From contig JBBANM010000027.1 in the NCBI GenBank assembly GCA_040401995.1, positions 1 through 64,000 of the forward strand: a DNA stretch of 64,000 nt. The letters run 5' to 3'. Under the pieces are notes generated by a model. That model was not told the origin of the DNA. It was given only the letters and a program-made list of their open reading frames with translations, and did no database searches. Shown here piece by piece: positions 51,221 to 59,952 of this stretch. Each line of letters begins with the position of its first letter. Within the stretch, counting starts at the first letter, position 1. Source of the stretch: Haliscomenobacter sp040401995 (GTDB taxonomy: Bacteria > Bacteroidota > Bacteroidia > Chitinophagales > Saprospiraceae). A program made the translations under genes and the position numbers.

Positions 51221-52251
51221 TGGGGCAGCAGATGACTTTATCAGAACGGTTGGCGGTGATCACGCGATTAGGGCAATACATCATGCAAAATGATGAACGA
51301 CTGCAAGCTTACGTACAGCGAACCGCGGTTGTCAATCCTTGGTTTACACTTGAAAACCAGTTCAAAGCCCTGAATTCCATTGCCCAACAATTCCTTGATC
51401 CCGAAAAATTAGTGGTTTGGATCAGCGGATATGTTTTTCCGGAAAAAGCAGTTGAGCAAAAAATCATCGGGCTGGTATTGGCAGGAAACATTCCTTTGGT
51501 GGGTTTTCACGATGTGTTGTGTACGTTTGTAAGCGGACATCAGGCCAAGATCAAATTATCGGAAAAAGATCCCTTTTTGCTTCCTTACTTGGTGCAAGTA
51601 ATGACCGAATTGGATGAAAAAGTGGCGGCTTATTTCAATTTTGTAGATCGCTTACAAGACTACGATGCAGTCATTGCTACTGGAAGCAACAATTCATCGC
51701 GTTATTTTGAAGCGTATTTCGGCAAACACCCGCACATCATCCGTAAAAACCGGAATGCCATTGCCGTTTTGCAGGGCGATGAAAGCACCGATGAATTGCG
51801 GCGGCTGAGTGAAGATGTATTTCAATATTTTGGATTGGGGTGTCGGAATGTTTCCAAAATTTACGTACCGGAAGGGTATGATTTTAACTCCTTGCTAGAA
51901 GTTTTTCATGAGCATAAAGAACTGGTGCTCAATAATAAATACAAAAATAATTTCGATTACAATTACGCCTTTCTGATGCTGAACAAAGCGGCATTTTTGG
52001 CCAATGGTTGTATTTTATTGATTGAAGACCCCTCTTTGACCTCGCGGATTGCCAGTTTGAATTATACGTATTACCCTAGTTTGGATTGGATGGAACAAGA
52101 AATTGCCGATCGGGAAGAGCAGATTCAATGTGTGGTGGCTCGCTCGGGGTTTTTGTCCAGTGCTACGGTTGATTTTGGAACCACCCAAACTCCAGAATTG
52201 TGGTCGTATGCTGATGGTGTTGATACGCTCCAGTTTTTGTTAGGACTTTAA
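51220..52251 (+). CDS. Acyl-CoA reductase (LuxC-like)
   Basis: A 343-residue protein of the LuxC/acyl-CoA reductase branch of the aldehyde dehydrogenase superfamily, shorter than LuxC itself. Marks are IIGLVLAGNIPLVGFHDVLC (nucleotide-binding), DYDAVIATGSNNSSRYFEAYF and the catalytic-Cys region FQYFGLGCRNVSKIYVP. It would reduce acyl-CoA to an aldehyde with NADPH. The ATG overlaps the DUF1415 stop by one base; a second ATG four codons on is possible. Confidence 0.85.
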   Translation: MGQQMTLSERLAVITRLGQYIMQNDERLQAYVQRTAVVNPWFTLENQFKALNSIAQQFLDPEKLVVWISGYVFPEKAVEQKIIGLVLAGNIPLVGFHDVLCTFVSGHQAKIKLSEKDPFLLPYLVQVMTELDEKVAAYFNFVDRLQDYDAVIATGSNNSSRYFEAYFGKHPHIIRKNRNAIAVLQGDESTDELRRLSEDVFQYFGLGCRNVSKIYVPEGYDFNSLLEVFHEHKELVLNNKYKNNFDYNYAFLMLNKAAFLANGCILLIEDPSLTSRIASLNYTYYPSLDWMEQEIADREEQIQCVVARSGFLSSATVDFGTTQTPELWSYADGVDTLQFLLGL

Positions 52252-52271
52252 TCTTAGAAAAGCACGTTTAG

Positions 52272-52443
52272 CACCCGCCTTCGGCGGAGCAATTTTTTGC
52301 CACAAATTGCACAAATTTTCACAAATTGAAACACAAACTTGCGTTTGTGTCTTTGAACCAGACGAAGTCGGGGTCTTAATTTGTGAAAATTTGTGTAATT
52401 AGTGGCTGAAAAATAAGTAATCGAATCGCCGAAGGCGAGGGGT
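52272..52443. repeat. Interspersed repeat R2, copy 2
   Basis: The most complete R2 copy. CGCCTTCGGCG near its left end and CGCCGAAGGCG at 52428-52438 form terminal inverted repeats. GCCACAAATTGCACAAAT with TTTCACAAATT on the left mirrors AATTTGTGAAAATTTGTGT on the right. A hairpin ACACAAAC-TTGC-GTTTGTGT lies inside. Confidence 0.75.
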
Positions 52444-52476
52444 TGAAATTTTTAAAAAAATACATTTTAGCCGATC

Positions 52477-52989
52477 ATGTTGACTTTAGTAAATGCCACA
52501 GCCGAGCAGATGCCGATTGTACAAGACATTGCGCACCGTACTTGGCCCACCACTTTTGCCGGAATACTAACCCCGGATCAAATTGCCTACATGTTGGATT
52601 GGATGTACAACGTCCCCACGCTTACCCAACAAGTCAGTGAACAAGGGCATCACTTTATTTTGGTGGAAGAAGAGGGCGAATATTTGGGGTATGCCGGTTT
52701 TGAACACCACTTTGAAGGGCAATCCCGAACAAAATTGCACAAGATCTACCTCCTGCCGAGCGCTCAGGGCAAAGGCGCGGGAAAGCTACTGATCGATGAA
52801 GTGGTAAAAAGAACCCAGGATTCGGGTGATGATTCACTGTTTCTGCATGTGAACCGGGAAAACAAAGCCGTATTGTTTTACGAAAAAATAGGGTTTAATA
52901 CCATCCAAGTGCTGGATGTGCCCATTGGCAATGGATATTTTATGAATGATTTTGTGATGCAATTGGATCTGGGTAGCTTATTGAGTTAA
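52477..52989 (+). CDS. GNAT family N-acetyltransferase
   Basis: A 170-residue acetyltransferase. The GNAT core is clear: HHFILVEEEGEYLGYAGFEHHF, LHKIYLLPSAQGKGAGKLLIDEV (acetyl-CoA pyrophosphate loop) and LFLHVNRENKAVLFYEKIGF. The acceptor substrate is unknown. It lies just after repeat R2 and before repeats R4. Confidence 0.9.
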   Translation: MLTLVNATAEQMPIVQDIAHRTWPTTFAGILTPDQIAYMLDWMYNVPTLTQQVSEQGHHFILVEEEGEYLGYAGFEHHFEGQSRTKLHKIYLLPSAQGKGAGKLLIDEVVKRTQDSGDDSLFLHVNRENKAVLFYEKIGFNTIQVLDVPIGNGYFMNDFVMQLDLGSLLS

Positions 52990-53078
52990 ATCGTTGTCAT
53001 TGAGCACGATGTAGGTAGAGACGCATTGCAATGCGTCTCTACAGAATTGGAGCCATACCCCAGATCAGGAATTTGCCC
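52984..53078. repeat. Direct repeat R4, copy 1, with 28-bp perfect palindrome
   Basis: A ~95-bp unit starting AGTTAAATCGTTGT and ending AATTTGCCC. At 53015-53042 a perfect 28-bp palindrome starts GTAGAGACGCATTG and continues as its reverse complement. CCCCAGATCA (53058-53067) can pair with TGATCTGGGG (53090-53099) in the spacer. Similar GTAGAGACG palindromes occur widely in bacterial genomes. Confidence 0.85.
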
Positions 53079-53107
53079 TGGTTGTTTATTGATCTGGGGA
53101 GTTTATC

Positions 53108-53201
53108 AGTTAAATCGTTGTGGTTAAGCACGATGTGGTAGAGACGCATTGCAATGCGTCTCTACAGAATGGGAGCTATACCCCAGATCAGGAATTTGCC
53201 C
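53108..53201. repeat. Direct repeat R4, copy 2
   Basis: Second copy of R4, with the same 28-bp palindrome at 53138-53165 and a few substitutions outside it (GTTAAG for TTGAG, GAGCTATA for GAGCCATA). It lies 29 nt after copy 1, in the same orientation. Confidence 0.85.
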
Positions 53202-53233
53202 CGATTTTGTACTGCTCATGATTTTTTCAAATC

Positions 53234-53282
53234 AAAAAAGAAAAGGTCGCTCAAGTTTTACCTGAGCGACCTTTTCTTTTTT
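53234..53282. terminator. Strong bidirectional terminator
   Basis: A perfect 20-bp stem (53234-53253 with 53263-53282) with a 9-nt loop and A6/T6 ends, 13 nt past the esterase-like gene's stop. It serves that gene and anything coming from the left. Confidence 0.85.
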
Positions 53283-53295
53283 GGATCAGCAATGC

Positions 53296-54870
53296 TTATT
53301 GCGTGACGCTAATCTTTTTCGCAACAATCCCTTCATCGAATCGTATCTGCATGACATACGTCCCAGCAGGGAGGTTACCACGATTGAATTCGTAGGAAGA
53401 GCTGTTGATATCCATGGCCGCGCGTACCATTTTACCTTGCATGTCGTAGATGGCAATATCCAGCATTTTTGATTTAGCTGAACTTTGGAACCACATCACA
53501 TCAGCGGTAGGGTTTGGTCCATATTTCAATTCCACCTGCTCTGCGCTGATCACTTCCTGAACAGAAGTAGCCAAGTTCAAAGCCAAGTAGGCACGGGGAA
53601 GGAATACCGCCATACAAGTATCCAAGTAAGCCATACCTTTTGCTTTGGTCATGTTGGGGTTTGTCAACAAGGCATCAGCGTGCAATTGCTTAGCGCTGTA
53701 GTTGCTACCAATAGCAGCGTTGGTACCAGCTACCACCAATTTCAAGGTAGTAGTATCCCACCATTCCCATGGACCAGCTTCAAAGCGGTTGCCAGGAGTA
53801 ACAAAAGGATACATGTTGTCGACTGACAAGGTGGTGTTTTGACCACCGATAGTGATTGGAATTTGCTTGTATACTTGGTTGCGAAGGTTTACTGGATCAG
53901 TAGCACTGTTGGCAGCAGCAACTTTAGCGTTGCGGCCAAAGCCGTTCGCCAAACCTACCAAGGTACGGGTACCAGAAACGTTTACAACGAATTCACGAGT
54001 AGTAGGCACGATTACTGCTCCGTCAGCAAATGGTGCAAATGGATCAGACAATACGTGGAAACCCATCAAAACTGGCTCATTGGCTTTGCCTTCCATCCAA
54101 GACTTATCACCCAAAGCACCGCCCATGTTCACACAGATAGCGAAATCAGAGCTATAGCCTGGAGTATTGACTTTGTTCAATGGAGTAGCTGTTGTGCCAA
54201 ATGGGTTACTGCTCAAAGTAGTATCCACAAAAGGTCTCAAAGTTGCCGTGTTGATGAATTTATCAATGGCTACTTCTTTAGCGAAGTTGTCCAAATAGCC
54301 ACAACCCAAAGAGATGTAACCACCAGTACCTTGTCCCCAAAGGGTAATTTTACTTGGGTCGATGCCGTATGGGTTGCCATCTACAGCGGTAGATTTACGC
54401 AAAAAACGGATCAAAGAACGGATGTCCTGAATACCACGGTAAGCGGCACCCAAAAGCGTACCAGTACGGGTGTTTTGATCCCCAACTGGGTTCCAGCCTG
54501 CGCGGTAAGTGGCAGCAATTGCCACATAACCCAAACGGGCAAAACGACGGCACATTTCCACTACTGAAGAGTCAGAACGGGCACCGGTGATACCGCCATT
54601 GATCAGCGGTGGCAAAAAGCTACCGGTGTGGATATAAATAACTACCGGGCGATTAGTAGCCACGTCGCCAACTGGTGTATAAACATCCATTTTAAGATCT
54701 GAAGCTACTGGAGCACCAGTTAGTACGCTGAGGTTGTTGGCATAAGTCACATCCTTTTTTACGGTAAAAGCGCCAAATACCGGATTAAGAAACCGGCGAG
54801 CCTGGGCATTCATTGAAGTGATGCTGGCAACCAGGGCTAAAATAAAAAGTAAACGGTTAATCTGTTTCAT
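53296..54870 (-). CDS. T9SS-secreted esterase-like protein, nucleophile Ser missing
   Basis: A 524-residue exported protein: signal peptide (MKQINRLLFILALVASITSMNAQ), an alpha/beta-hydrolase domain (PVVIYIHTGSF, ATYRAGWNP), and a C-terminal type A T9SS sorting domain (about 450-524: YGPNPTADVMWFQ, IAIYDMQGKMV, LPAGTYVMQI). The carboxylesterase nucleophile elbow should read GxSxG, but here it is G179-Q-G181-T-G183, with Gly in place of Ser. The domain aligns well otherwise. It is probably not a classical serine esterase and may be a surface or adhesive protein. The ATG at 54868-54870 is preferred. The sorting domain implies a type IX secretion system elsewhere. Confidence 0.82.
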   Translation of the reverse strand: MKQINRLLFILALVASITSMNAQARRFLNPVFGAFTVKKDVTYANNLSVLTGAPVASDLKMDVYTPVGDVATNRPVVIYIHTGSFLPPLINGGITGARSDSSVVEMCRRFARLGYVAIAATYRAGWNPVGDQNTRTGTLLGAAYRGIQDIRSLIRFLRKSTAVDGNPYGIDPSKITLWGQGTGGYISLGCGYLDNFAKEVAIDKFINTATLRPFVDTTLSSNPFGTTATPLNKVNTPGYSSDFAICVNMGGALGDKSWMEGKANEPVLMGFHVLSDPFAPFADGAVIVPTTREFVVNVSGTRTLVGLANGFGRNAKVAAANSATDPVNLRNQVYKQIPITIGGQNTTLSVDNMYPFVTPGNRFEAGPWEWWDTTTLKLVVAGTNAAIGSNYSAKQLHADALLTNPNMTKAKGMAYLDTCMAVFLPRAYLALNLATSVQEVISAEQVELKYGPNPTADVMWFQSSAKSKMLDIAIYDMQGKMVRAAMDINSSSYEFNRGNLPAGTYVMQIRFDEGIVAKKISVTQ

Positions 54871-54994
54871 GCTATACATTGGTTTAAAAGCGTGTTAAAA
54901 AAAATATATTCCCGAAAAGTCTATTATCAAAATAATCATAAAAGTATTGGCTAAAAGGAGGAATGAAGCAGAACTTCAGGTAGTATGTTCGTAG

Positions 54995-55366
54995 TCCATT
55001 AACCTTCTTATTTCCATCAATGCCACGATTTTAGAAAATCATAGCTGATAGCTTAACGCTTGGGGAATCAACTGATAAAAGACTGGGATTAGCCTTTCTT
55101 TTCAAGAGTATACGCTCTGTCATGTTTAGGGTTTGGCATATTTGCTCCACAATGCCCTTCTTACTCCAAATTTCGAAATAGTAATACACTATTTTCCAGT
55201 GAGGGAAGCTGCTATCCAAATTTCGCCATTGAGTATCTGTTCGAGTTATCCAAACTAGGGCATTGAATATTTCTCTCAAATCAGGTTTGCTGGGGGTGCC
55301 AGTTCAAAAAAAAACTTTTATAACTTCACACTGGTCATCGGTGAGCCGTTCAAATTGCGGTTACAT
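54995..55366 (-). pseudogene. Decayed IS5-type transposase fragment
   Basis: Read on the minus strand, this is the N-terminal half of an IS5-family (DUF4096-type) transposase: PQFERLTDDQCEVIK, then, after a frameshift at a homopolymer of T (55306-55314), SKPDLREIFNALVW, DTQWRNLDSSFPHWKIVYYYF and LLSVDSPSVKLSAMIF, then, after a stop, NRGIDGNKKVNG. It carries a stop at codon 2, the frameshift and a later stop, and lacks the catalytic C-terminus. I see no intact inverted ends. Dead remnant of an insertion between the esterase-like and TonB genes. Confidence 0.8.
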
Positions 55367-55619
55367 ATCTATAAAGTTTGGGCGCTTACAAGATGCGCCG
55401 ATGACCACTTTTTCCCCTCTTTTTATCTGTTCAACTTATTAAACAAACTCTTAAATAACAAAGTTTTCCTTCCGTGAAATGACTAGTAACGAAGAAGAAG
55501 CGATTGGTGCAAAAAAAATCTTTTTTTCGATTTTTTTGCTTACAAGCGCTTTCTTCGTTCTGAATTTAATAAAAACGACCAAATTTAATTCTTTGTTCGC
55601 CATTTAAAGAGAATTTTTT
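55367..55619. other. AT-rich gap beside the transposase remnant
   Basis: About 250 bases without a gene or a recognisable RNA. Several T-runs are present. It probably includes the rest of the decayed insertion and the 3' end region of the TonB receptor transcript. Confidence 0.4.
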
Positions 55620-58454
55620 CTATTTCTTTTTAAATGGCAAATCATAAGTAAATGTCAAATACAACAACCGCCCAATTTGTGGTCCGCCATAAACCTGATA
55701 GGTAAGGCGATTGAGCAAATTGGAACCTCCTAATTTGAAGGTGGTGTGAATTTTTTTGGCTTGCCAGTTGATCTGCGCGTCGAGCAAATCATAAGTAGGA
55801 ATCAAACCCGTAAACTGTGGAGACCCTGTAAACAAGTAGCCTTCAATCCATTTGTAGTTGATACTGAAGCCAAAGTCTGGCAATACCAAACCACCCATTT
55901 TCAACGGAATATCACGACCAGAAAAACTCAAGTTGAACTTATTCAAAGGCGTGTTAAAGGCTGGAATAATTGGGTCGCTACTAACAGTATTCAATTTATT
56001 GTAAGAATAGTTGCCACCCAAAGCAAAATAAGTGGCAAAGTAATAGGTCAAACCAATGGAAAACCCTTGTGTGGTCACGCGGTCGCGGGCATTGGCAGCT
56101 ACGCGATACGCCTGAAGGTTAACAGGTAAACCGTTTACAGAATTGAAAGTAGCGTCGACACCTAAGTTGTAGCCAATAAAGTTTTTGTAGAAACTGTAGT
56201 AGTAAGTTGCATCGATGTACAACTTATTGAACAAAGTATTGCGGTAACCCACTTCTAGGGTTTTTACTTGTTCAGGGCGGATAGGCGCCACGTTAAAATA
56301 CTCTAGATCGGATTTTTCACGCGAGTTGAGATAGGTGCGTAGCGAAGGTACGGTGATCAAGTTGTTGAAACCTTGCAAGTTACCAATCAAAATGGCGCGA
56401 CCTACGTTGTAAAAAAGATACTGGTCGGATAAAGTGGGGTTGCGAATCGCTGAAGAAAAAGAAAAACGAATGGTTTCCTTGTTGGTTGGGGTATATACCA
56501 AGGAAGCTGCTGGAGAAAACAAGTAATTAAAATTCTGGTTTTTATCCATCCGCATGGTAGCACTGATCTTCCAACGGTTATCTAACTCCAAGGTGCCCCC
56601 GCCATAAATGCCATATTCGTACACACTTATTTTGCGACCATTGGTGTCCAAAAGGATAGAACCGCGGGAATTAGGCGTATACAAGCGCCCTGAACCTCCT
56701 ACCTGCATGTCAAAATCGGTGATTTTTCCACCTTTGTAGATGTCGTTGAATTTGTACTCACCTTGAGTATGGAACAAGGCGGAGCGGTCAAAAAAACGGG
56801 TGCCGCCTTCCGCAAAAGAAACCTTGCTGGTGATTTCGTTAAATGCGTCTTTGTAGCGCTGAGTGCCAGGCTGGAAGAAGTCGACCGTATTGGTAATTGT
56901 ATTGGCTTTTTCGGCTGCTAAACGTGCCCCTGAATGGTACACCTGCAAGGAATCTACTACATTAGGTTTGGTTAAAAAATTGCCGATAGCGTTTTGATAA
57001 CCGGTGGGATTGCCCAAGTAATCCAAAATGCGAGGGTAGCCTTCTATTTTTTGAATCCGCGGGTTGACCGATTGCTGCCAGTAATTGATGTAATCGGCCA
57101 GCCACAAGTTGCCCGCTTTGGCTTTTTCTTGCAGTTTAAGCGCCGTAAAATACGGGTCGTAAGAGTTTCCGGCATCTTCATGCGTGGCATAAGCCCGAAT
57201 GAAGTACTTATCTTGTTTTTTTAACTCTATCCGGTGCTGGTAAAACTTGATGTCGCGCAAACTAAAACGGTTGTCACCCTGATAAACCGTTGTACCCGTA
57301 CTGTAATTGGTAGCAACGATGAGTTCAGGCGAATTGAATGTTTTAGAAGGATTTAACCGAATATGCGTCGCAAAAGCCAACTTGGTATTGGTTGAGTTGT
57401 AGTTCACAATGTCCACCTCGCGGTAGCCCTGGCGGTGGATAATGCCTAGTCCGGGCAGCGAAAAAGTTTGCCGGAAATCGTTGGAGGTCAAATATTCGTC
57501 TCCATAAACGTTGACAGCGTCATATCCGCCAGGATTTTTTGTAGAACTTGGAGTATCATATACTTGGTTGTAGTTGTTGGCCACCCAATCGTAAGCTCTG
57601 AAGTAAGCCAAATTGAATTTCATGGCCACTACGTCCAGTCCTCTTTTGTTTTTGAATGCATCCGACCAGCGGAGCCCCGTTTCAATCAAATCACGAGACC
57701 CCCCTTTGAGCTGTACGGTCAATCCTCTGTGTATAAACGGGTTTTTGGTTTCAATGCTGATTACCCCGTTAAAGGCATTGGGGCCATAAAACGAAGAAGA
57801 GGCGCCCACGATCAAGTTGACCCGATTAACATCCAATTCGGAAGCCCCCAAAAAATTACCTAGAGAAAAGTTCAAACCAGGGGATTGGTTGTCCACACCA
57901 TCTATTACTTGGAGCGAACGCACCGGGCTAGTACTATTGAAACCTCGGGTATTGATGATTTTAAAACCCAAACTGGCTGCGGTAAGATCCACATCTTTGA
58001 GGGCGCCCAAACCATCGTAAAAGTTTACTGATGGCGTTTCGGTGATGGCGATTGCGTCCATCGTTTCCATAGTGAGCGGTGATTGGGTTTGTTTTTCCGA
58101 AATCCGGCGACCTTTTACATCCACTGCACCAATGGTAATGGCTTCTTCCACCAAGGAAATGGCAATTTTTTGTGCTTCACTGTTTACTACCAATTCTTGA
58201 TCGATATACCCTACATAGGAAATGACCAGCGTTAAAGGGAATTTTTGCTTGGTTTCTAGCTCAAATTTACCATCAAAATCGGCAACTGTCCCTTCGGTAG
58301 TACCTTTGATGATGAGCGTGGCGCTGGCCAATTGTTCACCTGATTTTGAATCTTTTATGACGCCTTTTATCTTACTTTGGGCGCCGATAAACAGCGGAAA
58401 GATAAAGAGCAAAATCTGTGAAAAACGCAGAAGAATTGTAAATTGGTATTTCAT
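55620..58454 (-). CDS. TonB-dependent receptor with carboxypeptidase-like N-domain
   Basis: A 944-residue outer-membrane receptor. The ATG at 58452-58454 (MKYQFTILLRFSQILLFIFP) gives the signal peptide. Next come a carboxypeptidase-D-like regulatory beta-sandwich (KIKGVIKDSKSGEQLASATLIIKG..., about 27-110), a plug with an unusual TonB-box region (SEKQTQSPLTMETMDAIAITE) and a ~22-strand barrel ending in LLYLTFTYDLPFKKK. No SusD-like gene is adjacent, so it is not a typical polysaccharide utilisation pair. The substrate is unknown (siderophore, peptide or sugar). Confidence 0.9.
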   Translation of the reverse strand: MKYQFTILLRFSQILLFIFPLFIGAQSKIKGVIKDSKSGEQLASATLIIKGTTEGTVADFDGKFELETKQKFPLTLVISYVGYIDQELVVNSEAQKIAISLVEEAITIGAVDVKGRRISEKQTQSPLTMETMDAIAITETPSVNFYDGLGALKDVDLTAASLGFKIINTRGFNSTSPVRSLQVIDGVDNQSPGLNFSLGNFLGASELDVNRVNLIVGASSSFYGPNAFNGVISIETKNPFIHRGLTVQLKGGSRDLIETGLRWSDAFKNKRGLDVVAMKFNLAYFRAYDWVANNYNQVYDTPSSTKNPGGYDAVNVYGDEYLTSNDFRQTFSLPGLGIIHRQGYREVDIVNYNSTNTKLAFATHIRLNPSKTFNSPELIVATNYSTGTTVYQGDNRFSLRDIKFYQHRIELKKQDKYFIRAYATHEDAGNSYDPYFTALKLQEKAKAGNLWLADYINYWQQSVNPRIQKIEGYPRILDYLGNPTGYQNAIGNFLTKPNVVDSLQVYHSGARLAAEKANTITNTVDFFQPGTQRYKDAFNEITSKVSFAEGGTRFFDRSALFHTQGEYKFNDIYKGGKITDFDMQVGGSGRLYTPNSRGSILLDTNGRKISVYEYGIYGGGTLELDNRWKISATMRMDKNQNFNYLFSPAASLVYTPTNKETIRFSFSSAIRNPTLSDQYLFYNVGRAILIGNLQGFNNLITVPSLRTYLNSREKSDLEYFNVAPIRPEQVKTLEVGYRNTLFNKLYIDATYYYSFYKNFIGYNLGVDATFNSVNGLPVNLQAYRVAANARDRVTTQGFSIGLTYYFATYFALGGNYSYNKLNTVSSDPIIPAFNTPLNKFNLSFSGRDIPLKMGGLVLPDFGFSINYKWIEGYLFTGSPQFTGLIPTYDLLDAQINWQAKKIHTTFKLGGSNLLNRLTYQVYGGPQIGRLLYLTFTYDLPFKKK

Positions 58455-58613
58455 GCTGTAAGCCAGTGAAGTGTGCAAATATTATTTTTTAATGGGGCAA
58501 AATACAGAATTTCTTAGCACAATTTAACTTTTTACTAACAGATTTTCATCCATTGAGCGACAATTGACCAAATTATTTTTAGGATACCCCGATTAAACAG
58601 GAATTTAATTTCC

Positions 58614-59336
58614 CTAACAAATCTTTAACGCGGAGATTGCCAAGCCCAAAAGGAAAACGAGCCATCTTTGGTAACCAACCGGATTGCTTCCTTTTTGTTC
58701 GGCTTCAAAAAGGGTGTTGATAGCGATTTGCAGTAAATTTCCGGTTACCAAAGCCAGTAAAACCAACAATACCTGGGGATTGGCTATGAATTGGTGGGCA
58801 AAAAAAGCGGAAATGGGGGTACTGACGGCAAAAATAAGCAGCAGCGTTAAAGTTAAGCGCTTGCTAAATCCAGCCAAAAGAAAAAAGGAGGTCAAGGCAA
58901 AAGCGGCGGGTATGTTGTGCAGCAAAATGCCAAAAAGGAGTTCGTGAAAACCGGCGTTTTTATCCACTAAATTGCGGTATCCGCCCAGCGGTAAACCTTC
59001 CATCAGGGCATGCAAGGTCAAACCAATCATGATTTGCAGGGCAAAACGCCGCGCCCGATCGGCTGTGATGCTAGGGTGGCCGTGTTCAACGCCTTTGGAC
59101 AATTGCTCCAACACGATTTGCAAACCAAAACCCGCCAAGATCCAAATGCCAATTGACATCTCTTTTTGCCCATACAACTCAGGTAATAAATGCAAAAAAA
59201 CCAATCCCAACAAGTAAGCACCACTAAATGTAAGGATGTATTGCAACAAAGCTGGTTGTCGACTACTGACCCAAAACGCAGGTAAACCGCCCAGCAAAGG
59301 TGTCAGAAAAACTAGGGCATATTCCCAAAATTGCAT
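58614..59336 (-). CDS. ZIP family metal transporter
   Basis: A 240-residue inner-membrane protein with about eight TM helices. The ZIP metal-site motifs are LTLHALMEGLPLG (TM4, His and Glu) and LLHNIPAAFAL (TM5, His-Asn). A histidine-bearing loop, KGVEHGHPS, lies before TM4. It would import Zn2+ or another divalent metal. It is the last gene of methyltransferase-PAP2-ZIP (31-nt gap to PAP2). Confidence 0.88.
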   Translation of the reverse strand: MQFWEYALVFLTPLLGGLPAFWVSSRQPALLQYILTFSGAYLLGLVFLHLLPELYGQKEMSIGIWILAGFGLQIVLEQLSKGVEHGHPSITADRARRFALQIMIGLTLHALMEGLPLGGYRNLVDKNAGFHELLFGILLHNIPAAFALTSFFLLAGFSKRLTLTLLLIFAVSTPISAFFAHQFIANPQVLLVLLALVTGNLLQIAINTLFEAEQKGSNPVGYQRWLVFLLGLAISALKIC

Positions 59337-59367
59337 AGACTTTGGCTTTCTTTTTCCTTAGCGACGT

Positions 59368-59952
59368 TTATGCCGCCGGAGTTCGGCGCTCCAATCGCAA
59401 CGCCGGAAAGCGAAGATACGCTTTTGCAACAATGTTGCCAATAGCTATGCCCAATAATGCGCCAACAAAAACATCGAAAGGGTAGTGGACGCCCACATAC
59501 ACCTGCGCCAGCGCGATGCTGCTGGCCCATAAATAAAGCGGCAAACGGATGCGGCGAAAAAACAATCCCAAGGTCATACTGATAAAAGCGGCAATGGCAA
59601 AATGGTTGGTAGCATGCGAAGAGGTAAAGCTGTAGCCCCCGCCGCATTCAATCAACAAGTGGACTTCTTTTTGTTCACTGGGCTCGTTGCAAGGTCTTAG
59701 CCGGTGCACTGTCGGTTTGATGATTTTACTGCTCACTGTATCGGCCAAACCTACGGTGAGCGCCAGGGCTAAAATGAAATACACGCCACGCAATCGGAAT
59801 TGCCACAAGACAAAGGTGGCCAGGGCAAGGTACAAAGGAATCCAAGTGGATTTTTCACGCCAGTAAGGCATGATGGCATCCAACCAAGGTGCAGAATGGC
59901 CATTGATCAGGTGAAAAAGGTATACATCGAGTTGTTGTAGCGTTTCCATCAT
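59368..59952 (-). CDS. PAP2 family phosphatase
   Basis: A 194-residue membrane protein with five to six TM helices. The PAP2 motifs are KPTVHRLRP (K-X6-RP), SFTSSHATNH (PSGH-like) and QVYVGVHYPFDV (SRX5HX3D-like, with Gln for Arg at the first position). It would dephosphorylate lipid phosphates such as undecaprenyl or phosphatidylglycerol phosphate at the membrane. Its ATG overlaps the upstream methyltransferase by 4 nt. Confidence 0.88.
   Translation of the reverse strand: MMETLQQLDVYLFHLINGHSAPWLDAIMPYWREKSTWIPLYLALATFVLWQFRLRGVYFILALALTVGLADTVSSKIIKPTVHRLRPCNEPSEQKEVHLLIECGGGYSFTSSHATNHFAIAAFISMTLGLFFRRIRLPLYLWASSIALAQVYVGVHYPFDVFVGALLGIAIGNIVAKAYLRFPALRLERRTPAA

Noticed and set aside
52299..52420. 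Rho-independent terminator for the acyl-CoA reductase
   Set aside because: The pairing belongs to repeat R2, which recurs elsewhere in different contexts; no stem with a T-run is specific to this gene.
55290..55320. Programmed frameshift in the transposase
   Set aside because: A slippery T-run is present, but extra stop codons on both sides show decay, not recoding.
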